This document shows, piece after piece, positions 26,306 to 35,500 of a DNA stretch of 36,542 bases. The notes under the pieces are model-generated. The model made no database searches. It had not been told where the DNA came from and worked only from the letters and a program-made list of their open reading frames with translations. The DNA lies in contig JACDGI010000009.1 in NCBI GenBank assembly GCA_013821665.1, forward strand, positions 1 through 36,542, in the 5' to 3' direction. Positions within the stretch are counted from its first letter, which is position 1. Each line of letters begins with the position of its first letter. A program made the position numbers and the translations under genes. The DNA is from Anaerolineae bacterium. GTDB taxonomy: Bacteria; Chloroflexota; Anaerolineae; Aggregatilineales; Phototrophicaceae.

Positions 26306-26341
26306 TGTGTCAAGGACATTGAAACAACTTCGTGAAAAAGA

Positions 26342-27325
26342 TTAAGGAAGATTCTCCAGGTGCTTGGGCGGGTTGATGTAGACCGCCGTCGGAGCGCGTT
26401 TGACTACAGGTAGACCTCGGATAAAGCGTTCTGGTTGCGCCGCAAATGCCGCCGCCATAACGCTCTGCCGGTGCTGTTGAATGGCATCCGCCGCACCAAA
26501 ATGAACGCTCACGGGAGTCATCAGGTTCAATCCCGAATGGTAGTGTTCATCGTTATAATAGGCGAAGAATAGCCGCGCCCACGTCCGGGCTTCGTCAATG
26601 GAGGCGAAACGGTCAGGATAATCGGGGCGATATTTCATGGTCTTGAACTGCGCCTCGCTGAATGGGTTGTCGTCGGAGATGTGCGGGCGGCTGTGGCTTT
26701 TAGTAATGCCCAGATCGACTAATAGTTGGCTCAGTGGCTTGCCTTTCATCGGACTGCCGTTGTCGGCGTGCAGCGTGAGTTGGTCAGGCTGAATCCCCTG
26801 TTTACGAGCCGTTTCAGCAATCAGATGTTTTGCTAGATGGCTGCTTTCTTCCTCAGCGATCATCCAGCCGACCACATAGCGGCTGAAAATATCCAGCACG
26901 GTGTAGAGCGGGTACTTTTCCAATTTGCGCGCTCCCCGCAGCCAGGTGATGTCCCATGACCAGACTTGGTTGGGAGCTTGTGCCAGCAGTTCCGGCTTCT
27001 GGTAGGCGGGGTGACGACGGATGAGGCGACGTTCGTAGACCTCCCCATGCGCTGCCAGAATACGATACATGGTGCGCCAATGGCACAGGTAGTGACCTTC
27101 ATCTAACAAGGCGGCATAGACCTGCCGCGGCGCTTTGTCCATGAAGCGCTGGCTGTTGAGCATATCGCGCACGTGTATCCGTTCCTCAGGCGATAAGGCA
27201 TGAGCAGGGATTGGACGCGGCACGGGTTCCGCTTTGGGTTGACGTTCGCGGTAAATCCGACTGCGCGGCATATTCAGCACGGCACAGGCACGCTTCACTC
27301 CGATTCGGCTAGCAAGTTCGCTCAC
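26342..27325 (-). CDS. IS3-family transposase OrfB (DDE integrase core)
   Basis: A 327-residue catalytic part. N-terminal ASRIGVKRACAVLNMPRS is the OrfB helix-turn-helix, then an HTH_21-like region ALLDEGHYLCHWRTMYRIL. The rve core shows the DDE triad: VWSWDITWL (Asp), LTLHADNGSPM (Asp) and DDNPFSEAQFKTMKY (Glu). RLFFAYYNDEHYHSGL near the end is the usual conserved block. The GTG at 27325 follows GGAGG; its first bases overlap the stop of OrfA by four (GTGA). It is more likely expressed mainly as an OrfAB fusion through the slip site at 27355-27361, because the OrfB frame is open back to that site. Confidence 0.93.
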   Translation of the reverse strand: MSELASRIGVKRACAVLNMPRSRIYRERQPKAEPVPRPIPAHALSPEERIHVRDMLNSQRFMDKAPRQVYAALLDEGHYLCHWRTMYRILAAHGEVYERRLIRRHPAYQKPELLAQAPNQVWSWDITWLRGARKLEKYPLYTVLDIFSRYVVGWMIAEEESSHLAKHLIAETARKQGIQPDQLTLHADNGSPMKGKPLSQLLVDLGITKSHSRPHISDDNPFSEAQFKTMKYRPDYPDRFASIDEARTWARLFFAYYNDEHYHSGLNLMTPVSVHFGAADAIQQHRQSVMAAAFAAQPERFIRGLPVVKRAPTAVYINPPKHLENLP

Positions 27326-27675
27326 GATTGCTCTTCCTCCAGCAGGCGTGCTAACTTTTTTTGGGCATCAATGATGAGTGCCGCTCGTTCTAACTCGCGC
27401 TTCAGTCGGGCATTCTCCGCTTCCAGACGGCGCATCTCGGCACGATTGGGGTTCGCTACCGGGCCACGTTTCTTGTCCAGCTTGCCTTCAGCGGCGGCGC
27501 TGCGCCACTTACCAATCTGGGCGTAGGTCAAGCCCTCGCGTCGCAGCAGTGATCCTAGTTCGCCATGCTGACACTGCTCGGCTTCGGTCACGATCCGCTG
27601 TTTGTACTCCCCTGTGAAGCGCCGACGTTCCGGCTTCGGCTCTACTTCTGGATTCCACTTGGATGATTCTGACAT
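27322..27675 (-). CDS. IS3-family transposase OrfA
   Basis: A 117-residue DNA-binding part with RRRFTGEYKQRIVTEAEQC, a helix-turn-helix (EGLTYAQIGKWRSAAAEG) and a leucine-zipper helix (RRLEAENARLKRELERAALI) for dimerisation. These are the standard OrfA features. The ATG at 27675 lacks a strong ribosome binding site, as is usual for low-expression IS genes. It ends in the four-base overlap with OrfB. Confidence 0.93.
   Translation of the reverse strand: MSESSKWNPEVEPKPERRRFTGEYKQRIVTEAEQCQHGELGSLLRREGLTYAQIGKWRSAAAEGKLDKKRGPVANPNRAEMRRLEAENARLKRELERAALIIDAQKKLARLLEEEQS
27355..27361 (-). promoter_or_regulatory. Programmed -1 frameshift site A-AAA-AAG of the IS3 element
   Basis: On the minus strand the OrfA codons read CAA AAA AAG, which gives the classical slippery A AAA AAG. 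A -1 slip enters the OrfB frame, which is open from here through the GTG at 27325. IS3 elements make the active OrfAB transposase this way. Confidence 0.75.
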
Positions 27676-27907
27676 GCAATTTGTCCCTGTTCTCCGCCCT
27701 TCATTTCTTTACTAAACTTTGAAGCTGAACTTGTTTCATCCATTATGGCACACTGGGGAAAGGGTTGATTATTCTTGTGACGTATCACTAATTTTAGTGT
27801 GCCAGCTACCTTTGTTTTGCAATCACCATATTTAGGGCTTTAAGTCACTACTTTCACAAATTCATTAAATTGTCTGCAATCCCAAAGTTAAGTCCCTTGA
27901 TGGGAGT

Positions 27908-28564
27908 TTATTGGCCGGTTGAGGCTATCTTCTTATCCACTGAAACGGCTACTTCTGGAGGTTTAGCTGAAGCTTTTTTGAGATCTCCTAGCGCCTTTAG
28001 CGCTTTGGCTTTACGCTCTCCTTTTTCTATCTCTATGCGTCGAGTTTCACGTACACGAACTGCAAAGTCGACAGCATGTTCCCAAGTGAATGGCCGTTTC
28101 TCTTTTTCTCTTAAGTCAGATATATATTCACTAAACGCCATAACAGCCTGAACGGCTGGAGTTCCCAATAGGTCATAGGCTGTATCAAAATCGGCTACAT
28201 GTTGCTTAACTGATAAGCCCAATTCTTCGTATCTTGAGAGAAGATAGTGAATATCTTCAGATAAAGATTCTTTGCTATCCTTATTTCCCTTTTTATCCTC
28301 CTTAATTGCTTTGTCGATTATTTCGAATTTAATGGGTTCTTCGGTCAAGTTATAGTCGGGCAAAGCATCTACTATATGGCTGTAGACTCCTCTCAAATGT
28401 TCAGCATTGTAATTCGAGAAAGCAATAGCTTTTTCTTTTCTCCGCCAAGCATATTCTTTCCGTAGTTGGTAGGCCGTGAAAATCAAACCAGCTGCCACGA
28501 AAAATGTACCAACAACGGCAATAATAATAGTCCACTGTTCAGCTGTTAGCTTTGATAGATCCAT
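27908..28564 (-). CDS. Membrane-anchored protein, possibly DUF4760 type
   Basis: A 218-residue protein. Residues ~10-32 (WTIIIAVVGTFFVAAGLIF) form one membrane helix; the rest is soluble, charged and helical, with a very Lys/Asp-rich stretch (KEDKKGNKDSKESLSED) followed by IHYLLSRYEELGLSVKQHVA, the type of helix seen in DUF4760 proteins, and a Lys-rich tail. No catalytic motif is visible. ATG 28564 is chosen because an AAGGA lies before it; TTG 28585 would add seven residues. It sits alone beside the IS element. DUF4760-like genes are often found in mobile regions; no function is proposed. Confidence 0.6.
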   Translation of the reverse strand: MDLSKLTAEQWTIIIAVVGTFFVAAGLIFTAYQLRKEYAWRRKEKAIAFSNYNAEHLRGVYSHIVDALPDYNLTEEPIKFEIIDKAIKEDKKGNKDSKESLSEDIHYLLSRYEELGLSVKQHVADFDTAYDLLGTPAVQAVMAFSEYISDLREKEKRPFTWEHAVDFAVRVRETRRIEIEKGERKAKALKALGDLKKASAKPPEVAVSVDKKIASTGQ

Positions 28565-28603
28565 TAGGTATTTTATCCTTAACAACTTTTATATTATTTA
28601 ACA

Positions 28604-28830
28604 CTAGGTAGAGGTAATAGTTGCAACTTTAGTAAAATACTCAACAGCTTTTGGCAGACTAATTATTTGCATCTCTCTCAAAAACGTTGGTTTTCTGGAG
28701 ACTTCATAGTCCCTTCCTTTCAATTCATCTCCATATTTAATCCCTTAAAACTGTGTCTTGAAACCTTCCCCAGTTGCTTCCAAATATAAGATCAAGATTG
28801 ACGTTTTTGACCCTAAAATAGGTGACGAAA
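28604..28830 (-). pseudogene. Possible frameshifted fragment of an unknown gene
   Basis: Two minus-strand pieces look protein-like: NVNLDLIFGSNWGRFQDTVL ending at a TAA, and in a neighbouring frame YGDELKGRDYEVSRKPTFLR to SLPKAVEYFTKVATITST ending at 28604. A one-base shift near 28746 would join them. No start codon or known family is seen. It ends 40 bases before the DUF4760-like gene. Confidence 0.25.
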
Positions 28831-28835
28831 ATAAG
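28814..28835. repeat. Intergenic repeat, short AGGT core copy
   Basis: TAAAATAGGTGACGAAAATA followed by AG. Near copies lie at 32198-32219 (AAAATAGGTGACTAAAATAA) and 36254-36275 (TAAAATAGGTCGTGTAAATA). Confidence 0.45.
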
Positions 28836-28950
28836 CAGGGAAATCTTCTCACATACCCAGCATATAATCCGCCATATACGATGCCAATCGAGATGTTTTG
28901 GAGTCAGTATAGGTAACTACAATAACCGTGCTATATTTCGATCAATGAAG

Positions 28951-28986
28951 AGGGCATGTAAATCGAGGTTATCGTGACTTATTTCC
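28951..28986. repeat. Intergenic repeat, 36-bp copy
   Basis: Begins AGGGCATGTAAATCGAGG and ends TTATCGTGACTTATTTCC; it matches 24024-24059 over its full length with a few changes and two one-base gaps. Confidence 0.5.
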
Positions 28987-29080
28987 CCATGAAATGGGTT
29001 CATACAGCAGATATTACGCTGAGATCTTGCCAAGCTTCTGACAAGATCCCAGCCAGAATCATTGGGGCAGATTTTTCGAT

Positions 29081-29608
29081 TTATTCGCCGACCCTGAGTA
29101 GAGTGTAACCATAGTCTGACTGGCGCGGTGCAAAACAATCCTCGACGAGTGCCAGATTGAGCGCCACAGGCTGCCCACCGACCATAATCACACGCACTAG
29201 ATAACGACCCGATTGGCAATTGGGCAGTAGGGTGTCTAAGGTCGTCCATACACCGTCGGCATCAATGCTAGAGGTGCCAGCGGGATAGCCTTCGACGGAA
29301 GCCGCTGAAGTGCTTTCCGCCGTGTTGCCGGTGACCCATGTGCCATCGGCATTGAAGCGGAGAAAGGCAGGTTTGCCACCAAAATAAACCGCCCAGACGC
29401 CCACCATATCTTCGGCTTTTGTGGCGATGATGTCACAAACTGTGGTTGCAGTAACATCCGCAGGGCAAAGCATCAATGGATCAGTTGGGACGGGCGGTGG
29501 GGCAGCCTCAGCAGTGGGTTCGGCGGTGGCATCCTGTGCAAAAACCGCTGCTGAAGTGAGACACAATAAAACCATTAGGACTGCGCCGAACAAACGTATT
29601 CTACTCAT
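29081..29608 (-). CDS. Small secreted protein of unknown function
   Basis: A 175-residue protein with a clear signal peptide (basic MSRIRLF, hydrophobic GAVLMVLLCLTSAAVF, cleavage near AQD). A short Thr/Glu/Pro-rich linker follows, then a strand-rich domain with VGVWAVYFGGKPAFLRFNAD and GTWVTGN, and SGRYLVRVIMVGGQPVALNL later; it looks like a small beta-barrel or sandwich of lipocalin-like kind, but no family was recognised. Four Cys residues could form disulphides outside the cell. ATG 29608 has GGAG in the right place. Divergent from the XRE-NB-ARC regulator. Confidence 0.72.
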   Translation of the reverse strand: MSRIRLFGAVLMVLLCLTSAAVFAQDATAEPTAEAAPPPVPTDPLMLCPADVTATTVCDIIATKAEDMVGVWAVYFGGKPAFLRFNADGTWVTGNTAESTSAASVEGYPAGTSSIDADGVWTTLDTLLPNCQSGRYLVRVIMVGGQPVALNLALVEDCFAPRQSDYGYTLLRVGE

Positions 29609-29742
29609 CAGGATCTCCTCATTGTGTATTTTTATTTCAAGGACAGACTAATATCATTCTGGACCTTATTGAAACCTATTTAATAGCTATTTAGAAGTAC
29701 TTTCGGATACAAAAACTTATACAAGTTGGATACCGCTTAAGC

Positions 29743-29748
29743 TATAAT
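29743..29748 (+). promoter_or_regulatory. -10 box of XRE-NB-ARC-TPR gene
   Basis: TATAAT, 25 bases before the start codon. TTATAC at 29718-29723 is a weak -35 at 19 bases. The leader is short, and GGAGG at 29768-29772 region gives the ribosome binding site. Confidence 0.45.
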
Positions 29749-29772
29749 GGGCGAATTCATGAGGGCGGAGGC

Positions 29773-32154
29773 ATGATGGTCGCCAAAACTTCATTTGGTC
29801 AGTGGCTCAAGCGGCGTCGCAAAGTCTTTGATCTCACACGGGATGATCTCGCAAGCCGCATCGGCTGTGCCGCTGTCACGATTACAAAAATTGAGGCGGA
29901 TGAGCGCCGACCCTCTAAACAGATGGCTGCACTCCTCGCTGAACATTTACACATCCCGCCCGATGAAATCGCCACGTTCATAAACTTCGCCAGAACCGAG
30001 GGCGCAATATCAACAGCACCTTGGGGTACGCCGTTTCATTCTCCTACCAACCTACTTGAGCAACCCACGCTACTTATCGGTCGAGACGAGGATGTAACCG
30101 TCATAAGTAAACAGTTGCTCCAGCCTGAATCGCGTTTACTCACCTTCGTCGGCCCACCGGGGATTGGCAAAACACGCCTGGCATTGCAAGTGTCTCGCGT
30201 GGTGTTGGATAAATTTGTCGACGGCGTGTTCTTCATTTCGCTTGCGACAATCAACGATGCCGATCTGGTGATCGCGACAATTGCGAATACACTTGGCATA
30301 CCGGATGTTGGCCCACAAACGTCATTAGAGCGTTTGAAAGCCTTTTTACGCGACAAACAGACCTTGCTTGTATTGGATAACTTCGAGCAAATTCTGGCAG
30401 CAGCTCCGCCAATCGCTGAACTCCTCGCCGGATGCTCATTGCTCAAAATTCTCGTCACCAGCCGGGCACCACTGCGTATCCGCCAAGAACGACAGTTGCC
30501 TATTGCTGCGCTTGCCTTGCCTGATCTCGCCCATCTGCCCGATGTTGAAACTGTTGCTCATTACTCTGCCGTTACCCTCTTTCTCGAACGGGCGCAGGCG
30601 GTAAAGCCGGATTTTTCGCTCACTGAGGATAATGCGCCAACTGTAGCGGCCATCTGCACCCGGCTAGATGGATTACCGCTGGCGATTGAATTGATCTCGG
30701 CGCGGGTCAAACTGCTTTCCCCGGCGGCGCTGTTAGAACGATTGCATGGGCGGCTGATGTTGCAATCCGATGGGCTGCGGGACATTGAGCCGCGCCACCG
30801 GACGCTGAATGCCGCCATTGACTGGAGCTATCAACTCTTGAGCACAGAAGAACAAATCCTGTTCCTGCGATTGGGGGTATTTGTCGGCGGTTGGACGCTA
30901 GAGGCAGCAGAGGCGATCTGTAGCGAAAATTTGAATCTTAATATTCTTGATGGCCTAGCATCCTTGCTGGACAAGAATCTGATTAAACAGAATGAGCGTT
31001 TTACGATGCTCCAGACGATCCGCGAGTATGCGCTGGAACGATTGGCATCAAGTGGAGAACCGGATAATTTGCGCCAGCACCATGCCGAGTATTTCACAGC
31101 CTTCGCCGAACACATCGAGGCATATCATGCACGCTGGGCGAATAATATGGAAACAGAGCATGATAATTTGCGGGCAGCATTAGCATGGGGCGAAACCGGG
31201 CTGCGACTAGCGGTGGCGCTGGGCATATTCTGGCAGCAGCGAGGTCACTTGAGCGAGGGGAGCGCTTGGCTGACCGAGGGGCTAATGCGGCAAGACATTG
31301 GGACATTGACGGTAGCAGATCGTAGACTTCGGGCAAGTGCATTCGGCTGGCTTGGTACATTGCAGGCGTGGCAGGGTGACTTAGACGCGGCTCAGTCAAG
31401 TCATGAGGAAAACGTGGCACTCTTTCGAGAACTTGGGGATCAAGCAGGACTGGTCGAAGCGCTGCAAACATACGGTATGCTATTCATTATGCGCGGCGAC
31501 CCTGAACACGCTGGTCCTCCCTTAGAGGAGAGCTTAGCCCTCGCTCACAAAATTAGGGATGCAGCCTCCGTCGCTCAATCCCTCTTCTTCTCAGGTATTC
31601 TGGAGTATTTACAGGGTTACGTCCAGCAGGCGAGTGCACTCTGGGAAGAGAGCTTAGCGCTCCGCCGACCCGAGGGCAATCAATGGTTCATCGCGATTGT
31701 ACTGGCTCATCTGGCAATGGCGGCTATTGATGAGAGCAATTATAGGCGAGCGACGAGTCAACTGGCCGAGAGCTTGACCCTCTTGCGGACAATAAGCGAA
31801 AAATGGCAGACTGCCCACACGCTAGAAGTCATCGCATGTCTGGCTGCTATGCAAGGGCATTTCCTCCGAGCCGCACACATTTTCGGCGCGGCAAGGAGAC
31901 TTCGGGAAATTCATAGCATCCCCATGTTATCGTTTCTACAGAAATTCTATGAACGAGGCGTTGCTACCCTCCGCGCTCAACTTGACGAGGCAACATTAGC
32001 CACAGCGTGGGCGGAAGGACGAGCAATGACACTGGAGCAAGTCGTCGCATATGCCCTTCAGAACGACACTTCACCCACCGAAATTCCACTCATCCCAGAG
32101 GTTCGTGCTGCCGGCCCATTTTATGATCACATCATTGGTGGCGTTTCAGACTAA
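29773..32154 (+). CDS. XRE-family HTH / NB-ARC (STAND ATPase) / TPR regulator
   Basis: A 793-residue signalling ATPase. Residues 5-65 are an XRE helix-turn-helix (FGQWLKRRRKVFDLTRDDLA, CAAVTITKIEADERRPSKQ). The NB-ARC domain begins LIGRDEDVTVISKQLL and shows Walker A VGPPGIGKTRLAL (about residue 127), Walker B TLLVLDNFEQ (about 197), LVTSRAPLRI (sensor) and LDGLPLAIELISARVKLL (GLPLA motif). From about residue 470 come TPR-like repeats to the end. This is the layout of AfsR/MalT-like regulators common in Chloroflexota; ligand binding by the TPRs is thought to release ATP-driven assembly. Cytoplasmic. ATG 29773 or the adjacent ATG 29776, which has better spacing from GGAGG. Target genes unknown. 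Confidence 0.9.
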   Translation: MMVAKTSFGQWLKRRRKVFDLTRDDLASRIGCAAVTITKIEADERRPSKQMAALLAEHLHIPPDEIATFINFARTEGAISTAPWGTPFHSPTNLLEQPTLLIGRDEDVTVISKQLLQPESRLLTFVGPPGIGKTRLALQVSRVVLDKFVDGVFFISLATINDADLVIATIANTLGIPDVGPQTSLERLKAFLRDKQTLLVLDNFEQILAAAPPIAELLAGCSLLKILVTSRAPLRIRQERQLPIAALALPDLAHLPDVETVAHYSAVTLFLERAQAVKPDFSLTEDNAPTVAAICTRLDGLPLAIELISARVKLLSPAALLERLHGRLMLQSDGLRDIEPRHRTLNAAIDWSYQLLSTEEQILFLRLGVFVGGWTLEAAEAICSENLNLNILDGLASLLDKNLIKQNERFTMLQTIREYALERLASSGEPDNLRQHHAEYFTAFAEHIEAYHARWANNMETEHDNLRAALAWGETGLRLAVALGIFWQQRGHLSEGSAWLTEGLMRQDIGTLTVADRRLRASAFGWLGTLQAWQGDLDAAQSSHEENVALFRELGDQAGLVEALQTYGMLFIMRGDPEHAGPPLEESLALAHKIRDAASVAQSLFFSGILEYLQGYVQQASALWEESLALRRPEGNQWFIAIVLAHLAMAAIDESNYRRATSQLAESLTLLRTISEKWQTAHTLEVIACLAAMQGHFLRAAHIFGAARRLREIHSIPMLSFLQKFYERGVATLRAQLDEATLATAWAEGRAMTLEQVVAYALQNDTSPTEIPLIPEVRAAGPFYDHIIGGVSD

Positions 32155-32197
32155 TCATTAAGGTGGTTAAAGACTGAAAAAGCATCAATTTTTAGGT

Positions 32198-32219
32198 GAA
32201 AATAGGTGACTAAAATAAG
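32198..32219. repeat. Intergenic repeat, short AGGT core copy
   Basis: AAAATAGGTGACTAAAATAA with flanking G on both sides; it shares about 19 of 22 positions with 28814-28835. It lies 44 bases after the stop of the XRE-NB-ARC gene. Confidence 0.45.
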
Positions 32220-32244
32220 GATTTTAGCCTGCAAATACACCTGC

Positions 32245-32475
32245 TTATGCTGCTGATAGTAGGCTTTGATTTGTCAGTGCTTCACTAACGCTCAATTGCC
32301 CCGCTCGTCGTCGCTCTTGTCTGCGGCTTGATAACAAGCATCCCGTCTGTTCTTCATATATGTGTTTGCAGAAATCCTCGACGGCGCAGAATAGTTCCAG
32401 TAAACTCATTCTGGATGCCTCTCGTTCGGTTTGTTCACCTGAATGATTACTCGATCTCTCGCTTTGAGGCATCAC
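32245..32475 (-). pseudogene. IS982-like transposase, N-terminal remnant
   Basis: The piece MSLLELFCAVEDFCKHI (from ATG 32409), then RRQERRRAGQLSVSEALT, fits the N-terminus of IS982-type transposases, where a D-x-F-C/F helix is followed by a basic R-R and LSxSE block. Similarity ends there, and a different tail runs to the stop at 32245. The catalytic core is missing, so it cannot be active. The upstream codons to 32475 may be real or just open frame. Confidence 0.6.
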
Positions 32476-32543
32476 TTTATCCGTACTGGTGTTAATTAAG
32501 CTAGAATGTAGAAATATAATATTGATACTAAAGGCAGATTTTG

Positions 32544-35500
32544 ATGTCCCAAGACCAAACTCAACTCACCGCCCAAATCCGTCGATCTCAACGCTGGGCA
32601 ATGGGACTAGGCGCAATCGCAATCGTCGCCATCCTTGTGGCGATAGGCACATCGGTGATGGGTATCCAAGCGGGAAATGCAGCCGCGACCGCGACAGTGG
32701 TTCAAGGGGCAGCGCTCTATGCTCAAAGCACGGCTGTCGCTCAGGCTGATGCGGCGCAGCAAGCCGCTGCCAGTGCGACCTCCGCCCAAGGAGTCGCTTT
32801 ATATGACCAAGCGACAGCCGTTGCCCAAGCGGATGCGGCACAGCAAGCCGCTGCAAGTGCCACACAGGCACAAGGTCAGGCACAAAATGCTGCTGCCAGC
32901 GCGACAATGGCACAGGGACAAGCTGAGAATCAAGCAGGGACAGCGACCTTACAACAGGGCAAAGCGCTTAACGCTGCCGCAACCGCGACTGTCGCGCAGG
33001 GAATGGCGATTAATGCACAAAGTACGGCGGTGCTTCAAGCACAACAGGCCATCAGCAGTGCCACCGTCGTCCATGTTCAGGCACAAGTGGCAATTGCGAC
33101 AGCCGCCGCCGCTCAAGGCGCAGCACAACTTCAGGCGCAAATCGCTCGCACGCAAGTAGCTATTGCCAATATGACACTCGCGCCGATTCCAGCAACTTTA
33201 TCAGCGGCATCCGCACAAATTGCTAACGTGCAAACTCAACTGAATATGGATCAGCAGTTGATGGATGCCGGACTGAACGCAGGCTTCGGTTTGCCAGAGT
33301 TTTCGGTTGACATTATCAATCAGCTCATGCGAGACAATCCGAACGCGGCGGCTCCCCATATCTATATGGGCATTATTGATGCACAAAATAACCAGGTCTT
33401 ACGCGGTGTTGCGGAGTTCGGCAAAGCCATTCAGCTCGAACCGGACAATACCCAAGCCTATTACTATCGCGGCCAATTGTTTTTGATCTACTTGCAAGCG
33501 CGTCCGCAGGCCATATCAGACTTCACCAAAGCAATTGAACTTGATCCTAATAACGTGCTTGCTTACAACAGTAGAGGGCTTGTTTATTCAACTACATTCC
33601 ACCAGTACGACAAAGCACTGGCTGATTTTAGTAAGGCTATTGAGATTAACCCCAATTATGCAGCGGCTTACGCCAATCGAGGCATTGTCTACATCAGTTT
33701 AAAGGATTCGGATAAAGCGCTGGTTGACCTCAACAAAGCCATCAAACTCAATCCCGAATTGGCTCAGGCCTATAACTATCGGGGTCGCGCATTATTCATA
33801 CAATCGAAATACGATGATGCATTTACTGATTTTACCAAGGCGATCAATCTAGATCCTTCTAATGCGGCGGCTTATAGCAATCTGGGGCGCGTATACATTT
33901 ATTATGCGGAATATGACACCGCAATTCTTTATCTTAATGAAGCAATTATTCTTAATCCAAAATACGCCGAAGCCTATAACAACCGTGGCCTCGCTTACTC
34001 CTATAAACGTCAGTACAGCGATGCCATCAGCGATTACAACAAAGCCGTTGACCTCGATCCTAATTATGCGGACGCCTATAACAATCGTGGGCTTGCTTAT
34101 AATGCCCTCGAAGATTACAGCAACGCGCTGACTAACTTTAACAAAGTCATTGAATTGAATCCGGATGATATTTATGTCTACAACGACCGTGGGAACGCCT
34201 ATAGCGGTTTACAGCAATATGATAGGGCGCTTGATGACTTTAATAAGGTGATCGCGTATGATCCGAACCTCGCCTATGCCTATAACAATCGCGGGATCAT
34301 TTACTATAATCAACAAGAATATGACAAGGCGCTCGTCGACTACAACAAAGCCATTGACCTCGATCCTAATTTTGCGGATGCCTATAACAATCGTGGACTT
34401 GCTTACTATAAGCTCTTTGATTATCACAAAGCGATTAATGATTTTGACCGAGTGATTGACCTTAATCCTAATTATACGGATGCCTATAACAATCGTGGGC
34501 TTGCTTATAACGCCCTCGAAGACTATAGAAACGCGCTGACTAACTTTAACAAAGTTATTGAATTGAATCCGGATAATATTTATGTCTACAACGACCGTGG
34601 GAATGCCTATAGTGGTTTAAAACAATATGACAGGGCGCTTGATGACTTCAATAAGGTAATCGCGTATGACCCGAGCTACGTCTATGCCTATAACAATCGT
34701 GGGCTTGCTTACTATTATCAGCAACAATATGACAAGGCGCTTGTCGACTACAACAAAGCCATTGACCTTGATCCTAATTTTGTGGATGCCTATAACAATC
34801 GTGGGAACGCCTATAGTGGTTTAAAACAATATGACAGGGCGCTCGATAACTTTAATAAGGTGATCGTGTATGATCCGAACTACGCCTATGCCTATAACAA
34901 TCGCGGGATCGTTTACTATAATCAGCAACAATATGACAAGGCGCTCGTCGACTACAACAAAGCCATTGACCTTGATCCTAATTTTGCGGATGCCTACCAT
35001 AACCGGGGCTTAGTGTATTCTGCACTTCATCAATACGACAAAGCTGTTACCGATTACCTCAAGGCGGTCAACATCGAGCCAGATTTTAGCGGAGCCTATA
35101 ATGACATTGGCAACGCCTACGGTGAATTGAAGCTATACGATAAGGCGATTGTCAACTTTAGCAAAGCCATTGAACTGAACCCGAACTATACTTTTGCTTA
35201 CGACAATCGGGGTCAGATATATAGCAACAATCTCCAACAGTATGGTAAAGCAATCCTCGACTTCAACCAAGCGATTAAGCTCGACCCCAAATTTGGTGAT
35301 GCCTATGTAGATCGTGGTGTTGCATACTTCAGAATTCAGGAATATGACAGGGCGCTTGATGACTATGCCAGAGCGATTTTAGTCGATCCGAATAATGTTT
35401 ATGCCTACGGTAATAGGGCTTATCTCTACTATGACCGCAGTGAGTATAAAAAAGCTATTGCCGATTACACCAAAACCATTGAACTCGATCCTACAGCAGC

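Larger units (their letters stand above)
26306..27752 (-). mobile_element. IS3-family insertion sequence, apparently complete (1447 bp)
   Basis: The element carries overlapping orfA and orfB and imperfect terminal inverted repeats. Reading inward, the left end starts TGTGTCA and the right end TGTGCCA, and both share TGAAACAA.TTC further in: 18 of 26 positions match (26306-26331 and 27727-27752). Terminal TG and the size suit the IS3 family. Flanking bases (GTA left, CTG right) do not form a target duplication, so either the ends are off by a few bases or flanks have recombined. Confidence 0.8.
28586..29080. other. Non-coding gap with repeats and hairpin
   Basis: Besides the doubtful gene fragment (28604-28830) it holds two intergenic repeat copies (28814-28835 and 28951-28986) and a hairpin GATCTTG (29023-29029) / CAAGATC (29042-29048) just after the end of the secreted-protein gene. 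That hairpin has no T-run. Confidence 0.5.
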
